From positions 1 to 64,000 of the forward strand of contig JAFYNK010000055.1 of assembly GCA_017548125.1 (NCBI GenBank): a stretch of 64,000 nt of DNA, given 5' to 3'. Positions 43,401 through 50,592 of this stretch are shown here, piece by piece. Each line of letters opens with the position of its first letter. Positions within the stretch are counted from its first letter, which is position 1. A program made the translations under genes and the position numbers. Below the pieces are notes generated by a model. That model saw only the letters and a list, made by a program, of their open reading frames with translations, was not told the origin of the DNA and ran no database searches. This DNA comes from Bacteroidales bacterium (lineage in GTDB: Bacteria > Bacteroidota > Bacteroidia > Bacteroidales > F082).

Positions 43401-45501
43401 TTTGGTAACAGCTAAGAAATATAGCATCACAGGTAGCTCTAAACTTATCTTCAGAGTATGTGCTGAAAACCAAATGTACGCTGCTGAACATTATGGCGTT
43501 GCTATCTCAACAAACAGCAACTATGATGAAGCTGACTTCACAACAATCTGGGAAGAGACATTGACAGCTAAAGCTGGCGCTAAGGTAGGACGCAACGACC
43601 GCGCTCAAGGTACATATTATGAAAAAGTCATCGACTTAAGCGCTTACGCTGGTCAGGATGTTTATATCGCTATCCGTCACTTCGGATGCTTCGGTCAGTT
43701 CTTCATCAATATAGATAACTTGACATTGACAACATCTGCTACAAGAGGAGACGGCGAATGGTTACATTATGATAACGAGTCTAACTACGATGCTATCGGC
43801 TTGCAAAACGGCGGTTCATTCTACTGGGGTATCATGTTCCCAGCAGCAACAATGGCAGATTACGCTGACAATAGCCTCACTAAGGTTTCTATGTACGACA
43901 AAAATGCTCATACTGGCAAGTTCTTCATCTATGCAGGTGGCGACACTGCTCCAAGCACATTGTTACATACTCAAGACTATGAATGTGTAGGTTCAAACGA
44001 CTACAGAGAATTTGAGTTGACATCTCCAATCCAAATCACAGGAACACAAAATATCTGGATTGTATTCAAAAATGAAACAGGTCAATTTGTTGCTTCATGC
44101 TGCTCAGGCACTGGCGATCCTAACAGCCGCTGGATCTCAATGGACGGCTCAGAATGGCTCGACGTCAACAATGCAACAGGTTATGACTTCTCATGGCAAA
44201 TCCGTGCTTACGTTGAAGAATCAACAGAACCTAACTACTCAGAATATGAAGTCCTCGGCGCTATGATTTACCGCGACGGCGAACTCATCACAAGCGCTCC
44301 TATCGACGCTGAGTCATACACCGACGTTACTCCAGGTTATGGCGACTTCGAATATTCAGTAAGAGTTGTCTATGGCGGTGAGAGAGAATCATACTACGCA
44401 ATGTCATGTCCATTGACAGACGAAGTTACAGTCGTTAGAGTTTGTGACGCTCCTAAGAACCTCCACGGTGAAGAAGGCATTAACGAAAACGGCGAGTCAG
44501 GCGTGTCTTTGATTTGGCCTTACACAATGCACGGTTCAGAATGGTTGTATTATGATGACAGTTCAACACCAACAGGTCTCGGTCTCGGCGGCGATTCATT
44601 CTATTGGGGTATCATGTTCCCTGTAGAAGCTCTTGAGTTCTACGGCGGCACTTATCTCACAAAAGTTGCAATGTACGACAAAGAAGGCCACGACGGTAAC
44701 ATCAACATCTATTACGGTGGCGATAACGCTCCTGAGATTTTGGTCCACAGCCAACCTTACGTATGTACAGGCATAAATGATTTCGTTGAATTCGACCTCA
44801 CAGCTCCACTTCCAATAGATCCTACTATGAATTTATGGGTTACATTCAACAACAATAACGGTAGCTATCCAGCAGCAGGTTGCGTCTCAACAGGCGACCC
44901 TAACGGACGCTGGATCTCATTTGACGGCAGCTATTGGGTTGACGTCGCAACACAAGCGTTGAACTACACTTGGATGATTCGCGCTTTCGTAACAAGCGAG
45001 CTTAAAGGAACTATGGAACTCGATAGCAGAGAAGAAGTATTCGAACATTATAACGTATATCGCAGCACTTCAAACGATAACTATGAAGTCGTTGCTGAAA
45101 CAAAATTAGGCAACTACTTCGACGTCGTTGAATCAGGTACTTACTACTATCAAGTGACATCAGTATTTACTATCGACGGTGAAGAATGCGAGTCAGCTCC
45201 AGCCAACTCATACGACAATCCAGAAGACAATTATGTCGTTGTTGAAGTTGTTTCAATAGATGAAAATGGCGTTAACGGCATGATGGTTTATCCTAACCCA
45301 ACAAACGGCAGCTTAAATATCACTGCTGACGACATGAACAGCATCGCTATCATAAACACATTAGGTCAAGTCGTATATGAAATCGCTGCTGATTCTGACA
45401 GCGCTCTCATCGATATGACACAGTTTGAAGCAGGTGTTTATATGGTACGCATCGTCACAGACAATGGCGTCGCTGTTGAACGCATCACTGTTGTGAAATA
45501 A
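40468..45501 (+). CDS. 1677-residue adhesin-like secreted protein with type IX sorting domain
   Basis: A signal peptide (1-21, APFAMHADE) is followed by an N-terminal beta region, an MSP-like stretch (about 208-310, PSSLDLGYRPIGAW), two cleaved-adhesin/choice-of-anchor-J domains (about 413-571, FDFDDGTLNGWRTIDADGD; and 917-1091, FDFENGTLDGFVTIDANED), a carboxypeptidase-regulatory-like domain (about 729-810) and two copies of another domain (about 1097-1250 and 1357-1510; both contain GSFYWGIMFP or DSFYWGIMFP). The last 75 residues form a Por sorting domain (VYPNPTNGSLNI, GVYMVRIVTDNG). Similar adhesin domains occur in gingipains. It has no protease site, and strong C-ending codon bias. Likely a major surface protein. 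Confidence 0.87.
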   Translation: MRKFLTTLLLLVFLAPFAMHADEVIIGTGTEEDAAVPFNTSYSYSWNETIYPGSEIGDACTINAVSFHGNAAGTLTLREVDIYMGVTQRDVMSTLLDWTPAADLTLVYSGENVVIGDTAWETFTLDVPFYYSGNGNLVVVVAKKLDGYNGQLKWYYTKSAETENTVMFRRNDSSESIADEFPNGHQANGRLSYRANIKLDITYGELESPLSVNPSSLDLGYRPIGAWMAPMEVSLTTEEPLTISSISSSNSFFTLNQVEMPYELTPENPLTLKVSHFSGNDGQQNGEIVINHSFGSDVVTVTANAYTPSISDVWEMPRVIDSYPFVDSPEYSSLYNNYNLPGDEQDGSDIVYRLSFQEETTFSASVSGANGKIALYATHFNGQGGPGANNYYGAEPEDDDDDNNNGEYQEPLGDSFFFDFDDGTLNGWRTIDADGDYYNWRSSIDVGVWGYNDTECICSESYSTTANSALYPDNYIVTQGCYTITENSALSFHAIPLDTYYSDEHYGVAVSADGVNFTTIWEHTVQYNEVAEWQYKTVDLSAYAGRNMYIALRHFDCTNEYAICIDNVQLTPGRGTRGNKIQNLTVPAGIYYLVASATEQFSVSINTSNGGYNTVAEVVAQEVGNNANVTWSWYFLSKQIALASGKEIKNAEDKEIPEISCFKVYREEITPGEEIAEDLLAENITDTTYVDATWASVTQGVYRYGVSVVYTDSNETPVVWSNNLDKNMNTTVTVNVDASNGASVAGAQVTFSNLSETSYVYNVTLDASGSYTWNDFRVGTYEYTIAMEGFESCATNEIIRINEPTVIECTLEEQFQLGDFYVSPTGWAMWDNNGASYTVMLDGQTVAEVTTPYYQFDVTSLVQGQDYTAKVVGATTMEYTWTYNACDNYADAKDFEAVVNGKNVELSWVLPIGAYSKEFMFDFENGTLDGFVTIDANEDGATWMNSKQYSSADCGYESQYSAISCSYYNFYDIEPNDYLVTAKKYSITGSSKLIFRVCAENQMYAAEHYGVAISTNSNYDEADFTTIWEETLTAKAGAKVGRNDRAQGTYYEKVIDLSAYAGQDVYIAIRHFGCFGQFFINIDNLTLTTSATRGDGEWLHYDNESNYDAIGLQNGGSFYWGIMFPAATMADYADNSLTKVSMYDKNAHTGKFFIYAGGDTAPSTLLHTQDYECVGSNDYREFELTSPIQITGTQNIWIVFKNETGQFVASCCSGTGDPNSRWISMDGSEWLDVNNATGYDFSWQIRAYVEESTEPNYSEYEVLGAMIYRDGELITSAPIDAESYTDVTPGYGDFEYSVRVVYGGERESYYAMSCPLTDEVTVVRVCDAPKNLHGEEGINENGESGVSLIWPYTMHGSEWLYYDDSSTPTGLGLGGDSFYWGIMFPVEALEFYGGTYLTKVAMYDKEGHDGNINIYYGGDNAPEILVHSQPYVCTGINDFVEFDLTAPLPIDPTMNLWVTFNNNNGSYPAAGCVSTGDPNGRWISFDGSYWVDVATQALNYTWMIRAFVTSELKGTMELDSREEVFEHYNVYRSTSNDNYEVVAETKLGNYFDVVESGTYYYQVTSVFTIDGEECESAPANSYDNPEDNYVVVEVVSIDENGVNGMMVYPNPTNGSLNITADDMNSIAIINTLGQVVYEIAADSDSALIDMTQFEAGVYMVRIVTDNGVAVERITVVK

Positions 45502-45557
45502 GAACTCTAGAACTCTAGAAGTTTTTAAAGCTCTAAAATTCTAGAGTCCTAAAGTTC
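45502..45557. repeat. Palindromic word array directly after the adhesin stop codon
   Basis: gaactctagaactctagaag then ctctaaaattctagagtcctaaagttc in reverse sense; starts one base after the stop codon. It opens the 378-base gap up to the ABC-F gene. The rest of the gap holds a terminator, two more arrays, a GGCGGTG triple repeat and a promoter. Confidence 0.7.
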
Positions 45558-45563
45558 AATCTT

Positions 45564-45616
45564 AGTGCCGAAGGTACGACAGAGATTTCTGTTGCGCCTT
45601 CGGCGCTTTTTTTTTT
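45564..45616 (+). terminator. Strong intrinsic terminator after the adhesin gene
   Basis: agtgccgaagg pairs with ccttcggcgct (11 pairs, one wobble), an inner acaga/tctgt hairpin sits in the loop, and ten T follow. Confidence 0.9.
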
Positions 45617-45620
45617 AAAT

Positions 45621-45697
45621 TGAAAGTTGAATCATTGAGCCGTTGAGCTCAAAAAATCATTCCTAATTCCACATTCCTAATTCCTAATTAACAATTT
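45621..45697. repeat. Two further degenerate word arrays
   Basis: ttgaaagttgaatcattgagccgttgagctc words (45621-45650) and attcctaattcc words (45658-45697), again with 7-10-base periods. Confidence 0.5.
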
Positions 45698-45737
45698 ACT
45701 TTTATGGTTTGATACGTATTCTCTATGAATTAAAAAA

Positions 45738-45793
45738 TGGCGGTGTAAAACTGCAATTTGGCGGTGTAAAATAAAAAAAGTGGCGGTGTAAAA
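45738..45793. repeat. Three copies of TGGCGGTGTAAAA spaced 21-22 bases
   Basis: Exact copies at 45738-45750, 45759-45771 and 45781-45793. The start-to-start spacing of 21 and 22 bases is two helical turns, so proteins bound to them would lie on one face. No gene fragment accompanies them. They may be binding sites for a regulator of the ABC-F gene, or the repeated end of a lost IS21-like element. Confidence 0.85.
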
Positions 45794-45830
45794 ATATTTG
45801 TGTCGTTAAATTTGTTATGTAGAAGTTTAA

Positions 45831-45864
45831 GGTCTTGTAGTCTTGTTGACTTGTTGTCTTTTTT
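45831..45864. repeat. Degenerate word array in the ABC-F promoter (cttgtagt / cttgttg type)
   Basis: Words ggtcttgtag, tcttgttgac, ttgttgtc. It overlaps the -33 region of the promoter and matches the in-frame array in the GH97 gene at 16567-16601. Confidence 0.7.
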
Positions 45865-45874
45865 CTTATCTTTG
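45846..45874 (+). promoter_or_regulatory. Promoter of the ABC-F gene
   Basis: TTG at 45846-45848, 18 bases, TATCTTTG at 45867-45874. The ATG follows after only 5 bases, so the message is nearly leaderless or a weaker upstream start site is used. Confidence 0.5.
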
Positions 45875-45879
45875 CAACT

Positions 45880-47805
45880 ATGATATCAGTACAAAATCTT
45901 AGCATGCAGTTTACAGGTGAAGACCTCTTCACCGACATCAATTTTATGATTCGTGAGAAAGACAGAATAGGTCTCGTCGGTAAAAACGGCGCTGGCAAGA
46001 CTACTCTCATTCGTCTTCTCTGCGGACTCGAACAACCTTATAAAGGCGACGTGATAATGTCGGACGACGTCACTGTCGGCTATCTTCCTCAGGAGAAGAA
46101 CGTCAAGAGTGAGAAGACGGTCCTCGACGAGGCGATGACTGCCTTTGAAGAATATTACGAGATAGAACGTCAACTCGCTAAATTACAAGACGAACTGTCT
46201 AACAGAGAAGACTATGAAAGCGCTTCATATCAGCGTCTCTGTGAGAAGATGAGTCATCTCAACGAGCGTCTGGCGCTCATGGGCGGTCATTCCATAGAAG
46301 GCGAGGCAGAGCAGATTCTCATTGGTCTCGGCTTCGAACACGACGACATGCAGCGTCCGATGAGAGAGTTCAGCAACGGATGGCAGATGCGCGTGGAACT
46401 CGCTAAGATACTCCTTCGTAAACCTCAGCTGCTGCTGCTCGACGAGCCTACCAATCACCTCGACATCGAGTCAATACAATGGCTGGAAGGATTCTTGAAA
46501 AACTATTACGGCGCCATCTTCATGGTGTCGCACGACAGGGCTTTCCTCGACCATATCACCATAAGAACGATAGAGATTTCATGCGGCAAGATTTACGATT
46601 ATAAGTGTTCTTATTCTGAATTTATTGAGAGAAGAGAAGAACGTATTGATATCCAGAAGGCAGCGTTTGACAATCAGCAGCGTGAGATAAAAGAGATAGA
46701 GGCGTTCATAGAACGTTTCAGATATAAGGCGACAAAAGCCAAACAGGTGCAGTCGCGAGTGAAACAGCTCGAGAAGATGGACGTAGTGCAGATCGACGAC
46801 CAGGATAAGTCGGTCATGCATTTCAAGTTCCCGCCAGCGCCGCATTCAGGCAAGGTGACTCTCGAACTCGAAAACGTGACGAAGTCATATGGCGAGAAAA
46901 ACATCCTTAACAGTATAAACCTCCTCATCCCAAGAGGGGAGAAGATCGCTTTCGTGGGACGTAACGGCGAAGGTAAATCTACCTTGTCTAAGATCATCGC
47001 TGGCGTCTTGGATTATGAAGGCGAGGTGAAACTCGGTCATGAGGTGAAGATTGGTTATTACGCCCAGAACCAGCAGGATATGCTGGACCCTGAGAAGACC
47101 GTCTTCGAGACTCTCGACGACGTCGCTACAGGCGATATGCGCGTCAAAGTGAAGTCGCTGCTCGGCGCTTTCCTCTTCAGCGGTGAGGCGATAGATAAAA
47201 AGGTGAAGGTGCTGTCAGGCGGCGAGAAAGCACGTCTCTCTCTGGCTAAGATGCTGCTCTTCCCAACGAATCTGCTCATACTCGACGAACCTACCAACCA
47301 CCTCGATATGCTGTCGAAAGACATCCTCAAATCGGCATTGCTGCAGTTCGACGGTACCTTGATAATAGTCTCTCACGACCGTGACTTCCTCCAAGGTCTG
47401 ACAAACAAGGTTTATGAATTCAGAAAACCTAACATCAAAGAATATATCGGCGACATTTACGATTTCCTAGAAGAGAAGAAGATGAAGGAACTCAACGACC
47501 TCAATAAGAAGATGAAGTCGCAGCCTGTAGAGAATAAGGTGTCGCAAAGTAAACTCGATTACGAGACTAAAAAACAAAACGACAGGGAAATAAAACGCAT
47601 CGAGAGAGAGATAAAGAAGATAGAAGAACAGATAGAATCTATGGAGATGGAGATAGCAGAGATGGACGCGGTAATGTCGTCACCGACAGACTATCCTGAC
47701 ATCAACATTGACAATAATTGGTATTCATCATACGGCGAGAAGAAAGAGAAGCTTCAAGACCTTATGAATCAATGGGAAGAGAAACAGATGGAACTTGAGA
47801 GATAG
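45880..47805 (+). CDS. ABC-F family ATPase (Uup/YheS-like)
   Basis: 641 residues. Two ATPase domains in tandem without membrane parts. Walker A motifs are GKNGAGKTT (34-42) and GRNGEGKST (about 359-367); Walker B with the ABC-F sequence LLLLDEPTNHLD and LLILDEPTNHLD. Signature motifs are FSNGWQMRVELA and LSGGEKARLSLA. A charged coiled-coil C-terminus (from about 545, KQNDREIKRIEREIKKIEEQ) resembles Uup. Such proteins act on ribosomes, in translation quality control or antibiotic protection; housekeeping is more likely here. Confidence 0.9.
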   Translation: MISVQNLSMQFTGEDLFTDINFMIREKDRIGLVGKNGAGKTTLIRLLCGLEQPYKGDVIMSDDVTVGYLPQEKNVKSEKTVLDEAMTAFEEYYEIERQLAKLQDELSNREDYESASYQRLCEKMSHLNERLALMGGHSIEGEAEQILIGLGFEHDDMQRPMREFSNGWQMRVELAKILLRKPQLLLLDEPTNHLDIESIQWLEGFLKNYYGAIFMVSHDRAFLDHITIRTIEISCGKIYDYKCSYSEFIERREERIDIQKAAFDNQQREIKEIEAFIERFRYKATKAKQVQSRVKQLEKMDVVQIDDQDKSVMHFKFPPAPHSGKVTLELENVTKSYGEKNILNSINLLIPRGEKIAFVGRNGEGKSTLSKIIAGVLDYEGEVKLGHEVKIGYYAQNQQDMLDPEKTVFETLDDVATGDMRVKVKSLLGAFLFSGEAIDKKVKVLSGGEKARLSLAKMLLFPTNLLILDEPTNHLDMLSKDILKSALLQFDGTLIIVSHDRDFLQGLTNKVYEFRKPNIKEYIGDIYDFLEEKKMKELNDLNKKMKSQPVENKVSQSKLDYETKKQNDREIKRIEREIKKIEEQIESMEMEIAEMDAVMSSPTDYPDINIDNNWYSSYGEKKEKLQDLMNQWEEKQMELER

Positions 47806-47808
47806 CCC

Positions 47809-48162
47809 TTAATTCTTTATAATAAAGAAAACACCTATCACTATAATAACAACACCAATCCATCGTGTCATCGGTATGCTCTCGTGTAATATCAACGCGG
47901 AAGCGAACATGCCGAATATGTAGCTTATGCTTGTCATGGGATATGCCATGGAGAAGTTGTAATATTTTAGCATGTATATCCATAATCCTGCTGCAACTAT
48001 AAAACTTGCAATAGAAGCTAATATTGGTATGTTGATAAGACTTCTTAAAAAGGATAATGACAATTCCAGATTTCCTACCTTGTTCATTGAATGTTTTAGG
48101 AAAACCTGTCCCGACGTTAGAAATAAACTCTGTAATATTCCTATAATGATAAATTTAAGCAT
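47809..48162 (-). CDS. Small four-helix DMT-superfamily (SMR/EamA-like) membrane protein
   Basis: 117 residues, four membrane helices. The C-terminal half (AYPMTSISYIFGMFASALILHESIPMTRWIGVVIIVIGV) matches the last two helices of EamA/SMR transporters. SMR proteins usually carry an essential glutamate in helix 1; here helix 1 is LKFIIIGILQSLFLTSGQVFLKH, with no Glu, so it is not a classic multidrug SMR. It converges with the ABC-F gene with a 3-base gap. Confidence 0.7.
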   Translation of the reverse strand: MLKFIIIGILQSLFLTSGQVFLKHSMNKVGNLELSLSFLRSLINIPILASIASFIVAAGLWIYMLKYYNFSMAYPMTSISYIFGMFASALILHESIPMTRWIGVVIIVIGVFFIIKN

Positions 48163-48176
48163 CTCGAATTGTGATA

Positions 48177-49943
48177 TTAATTATATATGACAAATGGCAT
48201 TAAAGCTTGTACGCCGTCAAGATTGTTTAAAGTTTCAATAGCTTCAAAATATTGATAATAGCTGCCCAGCTTTTTCTTCATTATCGCTTTTGTGTAATAG
48301 TCCTGTGTCTCTGTCTTGAAAAGACTTTCAAAAGCATCGATTTGTTTTGGATATTCTTTTATTGAGTAAGAAGTCAAGCCTGATTTTTCAGCTGCGTAGG
48401 CAATGGCCTTGTCGATGCCGCCGAGTTCATCAACGAGTCCTATTTCTATTGCGTCGGTGCCGCTCCATACTCTTCCTTGTCCGATGCTATCGACAAATGT
48501 CTTGCGCAATCCTCTTGTCTCAGCTACCAATGTGATGAACTCGTCGTAAGTGTTGGTGACATTTTTTTGTAACATTGTCATTTGATAAGGTGTCAATGGC
48601 TTTGTTATTGAACCGAAGTCGGCGTTTTTGTTTGTCTTTACTTCATCGAATGTTAGGCCTACTTTATCATTGAAGAATCCTTCGAGGTTAGGGAATGTTC
48701 CAAAAACGCCTATGGAGCCTGTCAGAGTGTTAGGGTCGGCGAAGATATAATCGGCTGTTGATGAGATCCAATAGCCTCCAGAAGCTGCGTAATTGCCCAT
48801 TGAAACGACGAATGGTTTTTCTTTGGCGGCGAGTTCCACTTCGCGACGAATCACTTCTGATGCTACAGCGCTGCCGCCAGGTGAGTTGACTCTCATAACG
48901 ATAGCCTTGACTTTCTTGTCAGTTCTTGCTTTGCGGATTGCTTCTGAAAGGGTAGTGGAGCCTATAGTGCTTTCATCGCCTTTGCCGTCTATGATTTGTC
49001 CCGAAGCATAAACGATAGCTATTATGTCTTCGCCTTTCATCAATTCTGGTCTTACCTTTGCATATTGCGTGTTCTTTATGATATTCAATTTTTTGTTATC
49101 TGCTGTGTTGGTCAATTTATGAAGTTTAGCAAGAAGTTGATCTTTGTAAATCAATTCATCGATAAAGCCGTAGTCGATGGCAGCTTGTGTGTCGAACATC
49201 AATGTCATGTCATCGGCTAACTTATTGATAGTGTTGACGTCAATGTTTCTAGAAGCGCTGATGTCGTTGCTTATTTTATTCCATACAGAATTTAATAAGA
49301 CGCTGGTTTGTTCTTTATTGGCTTCGCTCATTTTATCGAGGAAATATGGTTCTACTGCGCTTTTGAATTTATTGTTGGCTGGTCTGATGATCTGCATTTC
49401 AATATCTAACTTTTCAAAAAGATGTTTGTAGAACATCGACTGTGATGCCATGCCATGAATGTCTAAAATTCCGTCAGGGAACATATAAATTTTATCTGAT
49501 ACGCTCGCCAAATAATATGCGCTTTGTGTATATGCTTCTGAGTAACTGATTATAAATTTGCCTGATTCTTTAAAACTTATGAGACGGTTTCTTATTTCTT
49601 CGATATTGGCTGATGATGTGCCTATTGTAGATAAATCCAAGAAAATACCTTCGATGTTAGGGTCGGTAGCGGCAGCGTCGATGTTATTCAAAATATCGTT
49701 CATGCCAGCCATATCTATTTTGTTTATATTGAAATACATTTCCAAACTGTTGTTGTTCGTTCTTTCTGGAATGTCGTAATTGAGATTCATGTAAAGGACA
49801 GTCTTTGGTTTTATAGTGACGTTAGTCTCTGATGACTTTGCTATTGAAGCTATTAAGCTGCCGAAAATAAATATTATAACAACTAATAATAACAATGCAG
49901 ATCCGAGGAAAGAAGCAAAGAATGTTTTAAAGAATGACTTCAT
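48177..49943 (-). CDS. sppA: Signal peptide peptidase SppA (67-kDa type)
   Basis: 588 residues. A membrane serine protease that degrades cleaved signal peptides. One N-terminal membrane helix (12-35) and two S49 domains are seen. The catalytic dyad residues are Lys151 in YYLASVSDKIYMFP of the first domain and Ser388 in GNYAASGGYWIS of the second, matching E. coli spacing. GSIGVFGTFPNLEG and GRVWSGTDAIEIGLVDELGG are family blocks. Confidence 0.93.
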   Translation of the reverse strand: MKSFFKTFFASFLGSALLLLVVIIFIFGSLIASIAKSSETNVTIKPKTVLYMNLNYDIPERTNNNSLEMYFNINKIDMAGMNDILNNIDAAATDPNIEGIFLDLSTIGTSSANIEEIRNRLISFKESGKFIISYSEAYTQSAYYLASVSDKIYMFPDGILDIHGMASQSMFYKHLFEKLDIEMQIIRPANNKFKSAVEPYFLDKMSEANKEQTSVLLNSVWNKISNDISASRNIDVNTINKLADDMTLMFDTQAAIDYGFIDELIYKDQLLAKLHKLTNTADNKKLNIIKNTQYAKVRPELMKGEDIIAIVYASGQIIDGKGDESTIGSTTLSEAIRKARTDKKVKAIVMRVNSPGGSAVASEVIRREVELAAKEKPFVVSMGNYAASGGYWISSTADYIFADPNTLTGSIGVFGTFPNLEGFFNDKVGLTFDEVKTNKNADFGSITKPLTPYQMTMLQKNVTNTYDEFITLVAETRGLRKTFVDSIGQGRVWSGTDAIEIGLVDELGGIDKAIAYAAEKSGLTSYSIKEYPKQIDAFESLFKTETQDYYTKAIMKKKLGSYYQYFEAIETLNNLDGVQALMPFVIYN

Positions 49944-49987
49944 AATTCTATGATTATTAATTACACTTGAGTTTGTTTATTTTGCTT

Positions 49988-50014
49988 CAAAGATACAAAT
50001 AATTCTTAAATTTG
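49988..50014. promoter_or_regulatory. Divergent -7 elements for sppA and folK
   Basis: CAAAGATA at 49988-49995 reads TATCTTTG on the minus strand towards sppA. TAAATTTG at 50007-50014 points to folK, with a TTG at 49982-49984 as a possible -33. Confidence 0.55.
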
Positions 50015-50034
50015 CGTTTAATAAATGATAAATT

Positions 50035-50529
50035 ATGAAAGGACTTTCTTTTATTCTTCTTGGTTCCAATATGGGTAATCGTGAAGAGCTTTTGGGCGAG
50101 GCTATAGATCTGATTGAACTGCGTTGCGGCAAGGTGGTTTTAAAGTCGTCGTTATATGAATCTGAGCCGTGGGGCTTTGAGACGGAGAATCTGTTTTTTA
50201 ATCAAGCTATAGCTATAGAATCTGCATTGGCTCCTTATGATTTGCTGAAGGAATTACTCGCTATAGAGGCGGAGTTGGGTAGGAAGAGGAAAGAGAACCA
50301 TGTAGGTTATGAGTCGCGTCCAATAGATTTGGATATTATCTATTATGATGATATTATCAATGAAGATGAAGATTTGATACTGCCGCATCCGCGTTTGCAT
50401 TTGCGCAGGTTTGTCTTGATGCCTTTGTGCGAGATTGCTCCTGACTTCATCCATCCTGTCTTTAAAGTAAGCAATAAGGTGTTGCTCGAACGATGTGAAG
50501 ATGAGCTAGGCGTAAGGATTGTTAAATGA
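50035..50529 (+). CDS. folK: 6-hydroxymethyl-7,8-dihydropterin pyrophosphokinase
   Basis: 164 residues. Folate synthesis: transfers pyrophosphate from ATP to hydroxymethyl-dihydropterin. Landmarks are YESEPWGFETENLFFNQAI, the substrate-binding RPIDLDIIYYDD, and LPHPRLHLRRFVLMPLCEIAPD. Stand-alone enzyme without FolP or FolB fusion. Confidence 0.94.
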   Translation: MKGLSFILLGSNMGNREELLGEAIDLIELRCGKVVLKSSLYESEPWGFETENLFFNQAIAIESALAPYDLLKELLAIEAELGRKRKENHVGYESRPIDLDIIYYDDIINEDEDLILPHPRLHLRRFVLMPLCEIAPDFIHPVFKVSNKVLLERCEDELGVRIVK

Positions 50530-50540
50530 GATAAAAAACA

Positions 50541-50568
50541 AAAGGTTGCTCGATTGAGCAACCTTTTT
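50541..50568. terminator. Bidirectional terminator between folK and the OmpA-like gene
   Basis: aaaggttgctc, loop gatt, gagcaaccttt: a perfect 11-base stem flanked by A-tract and T-tract, serving both convergent genes. Confidence 0.9.
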
Positions 50569-50592
50569 ATGTTATTGTTATTTTAGTCTTAT

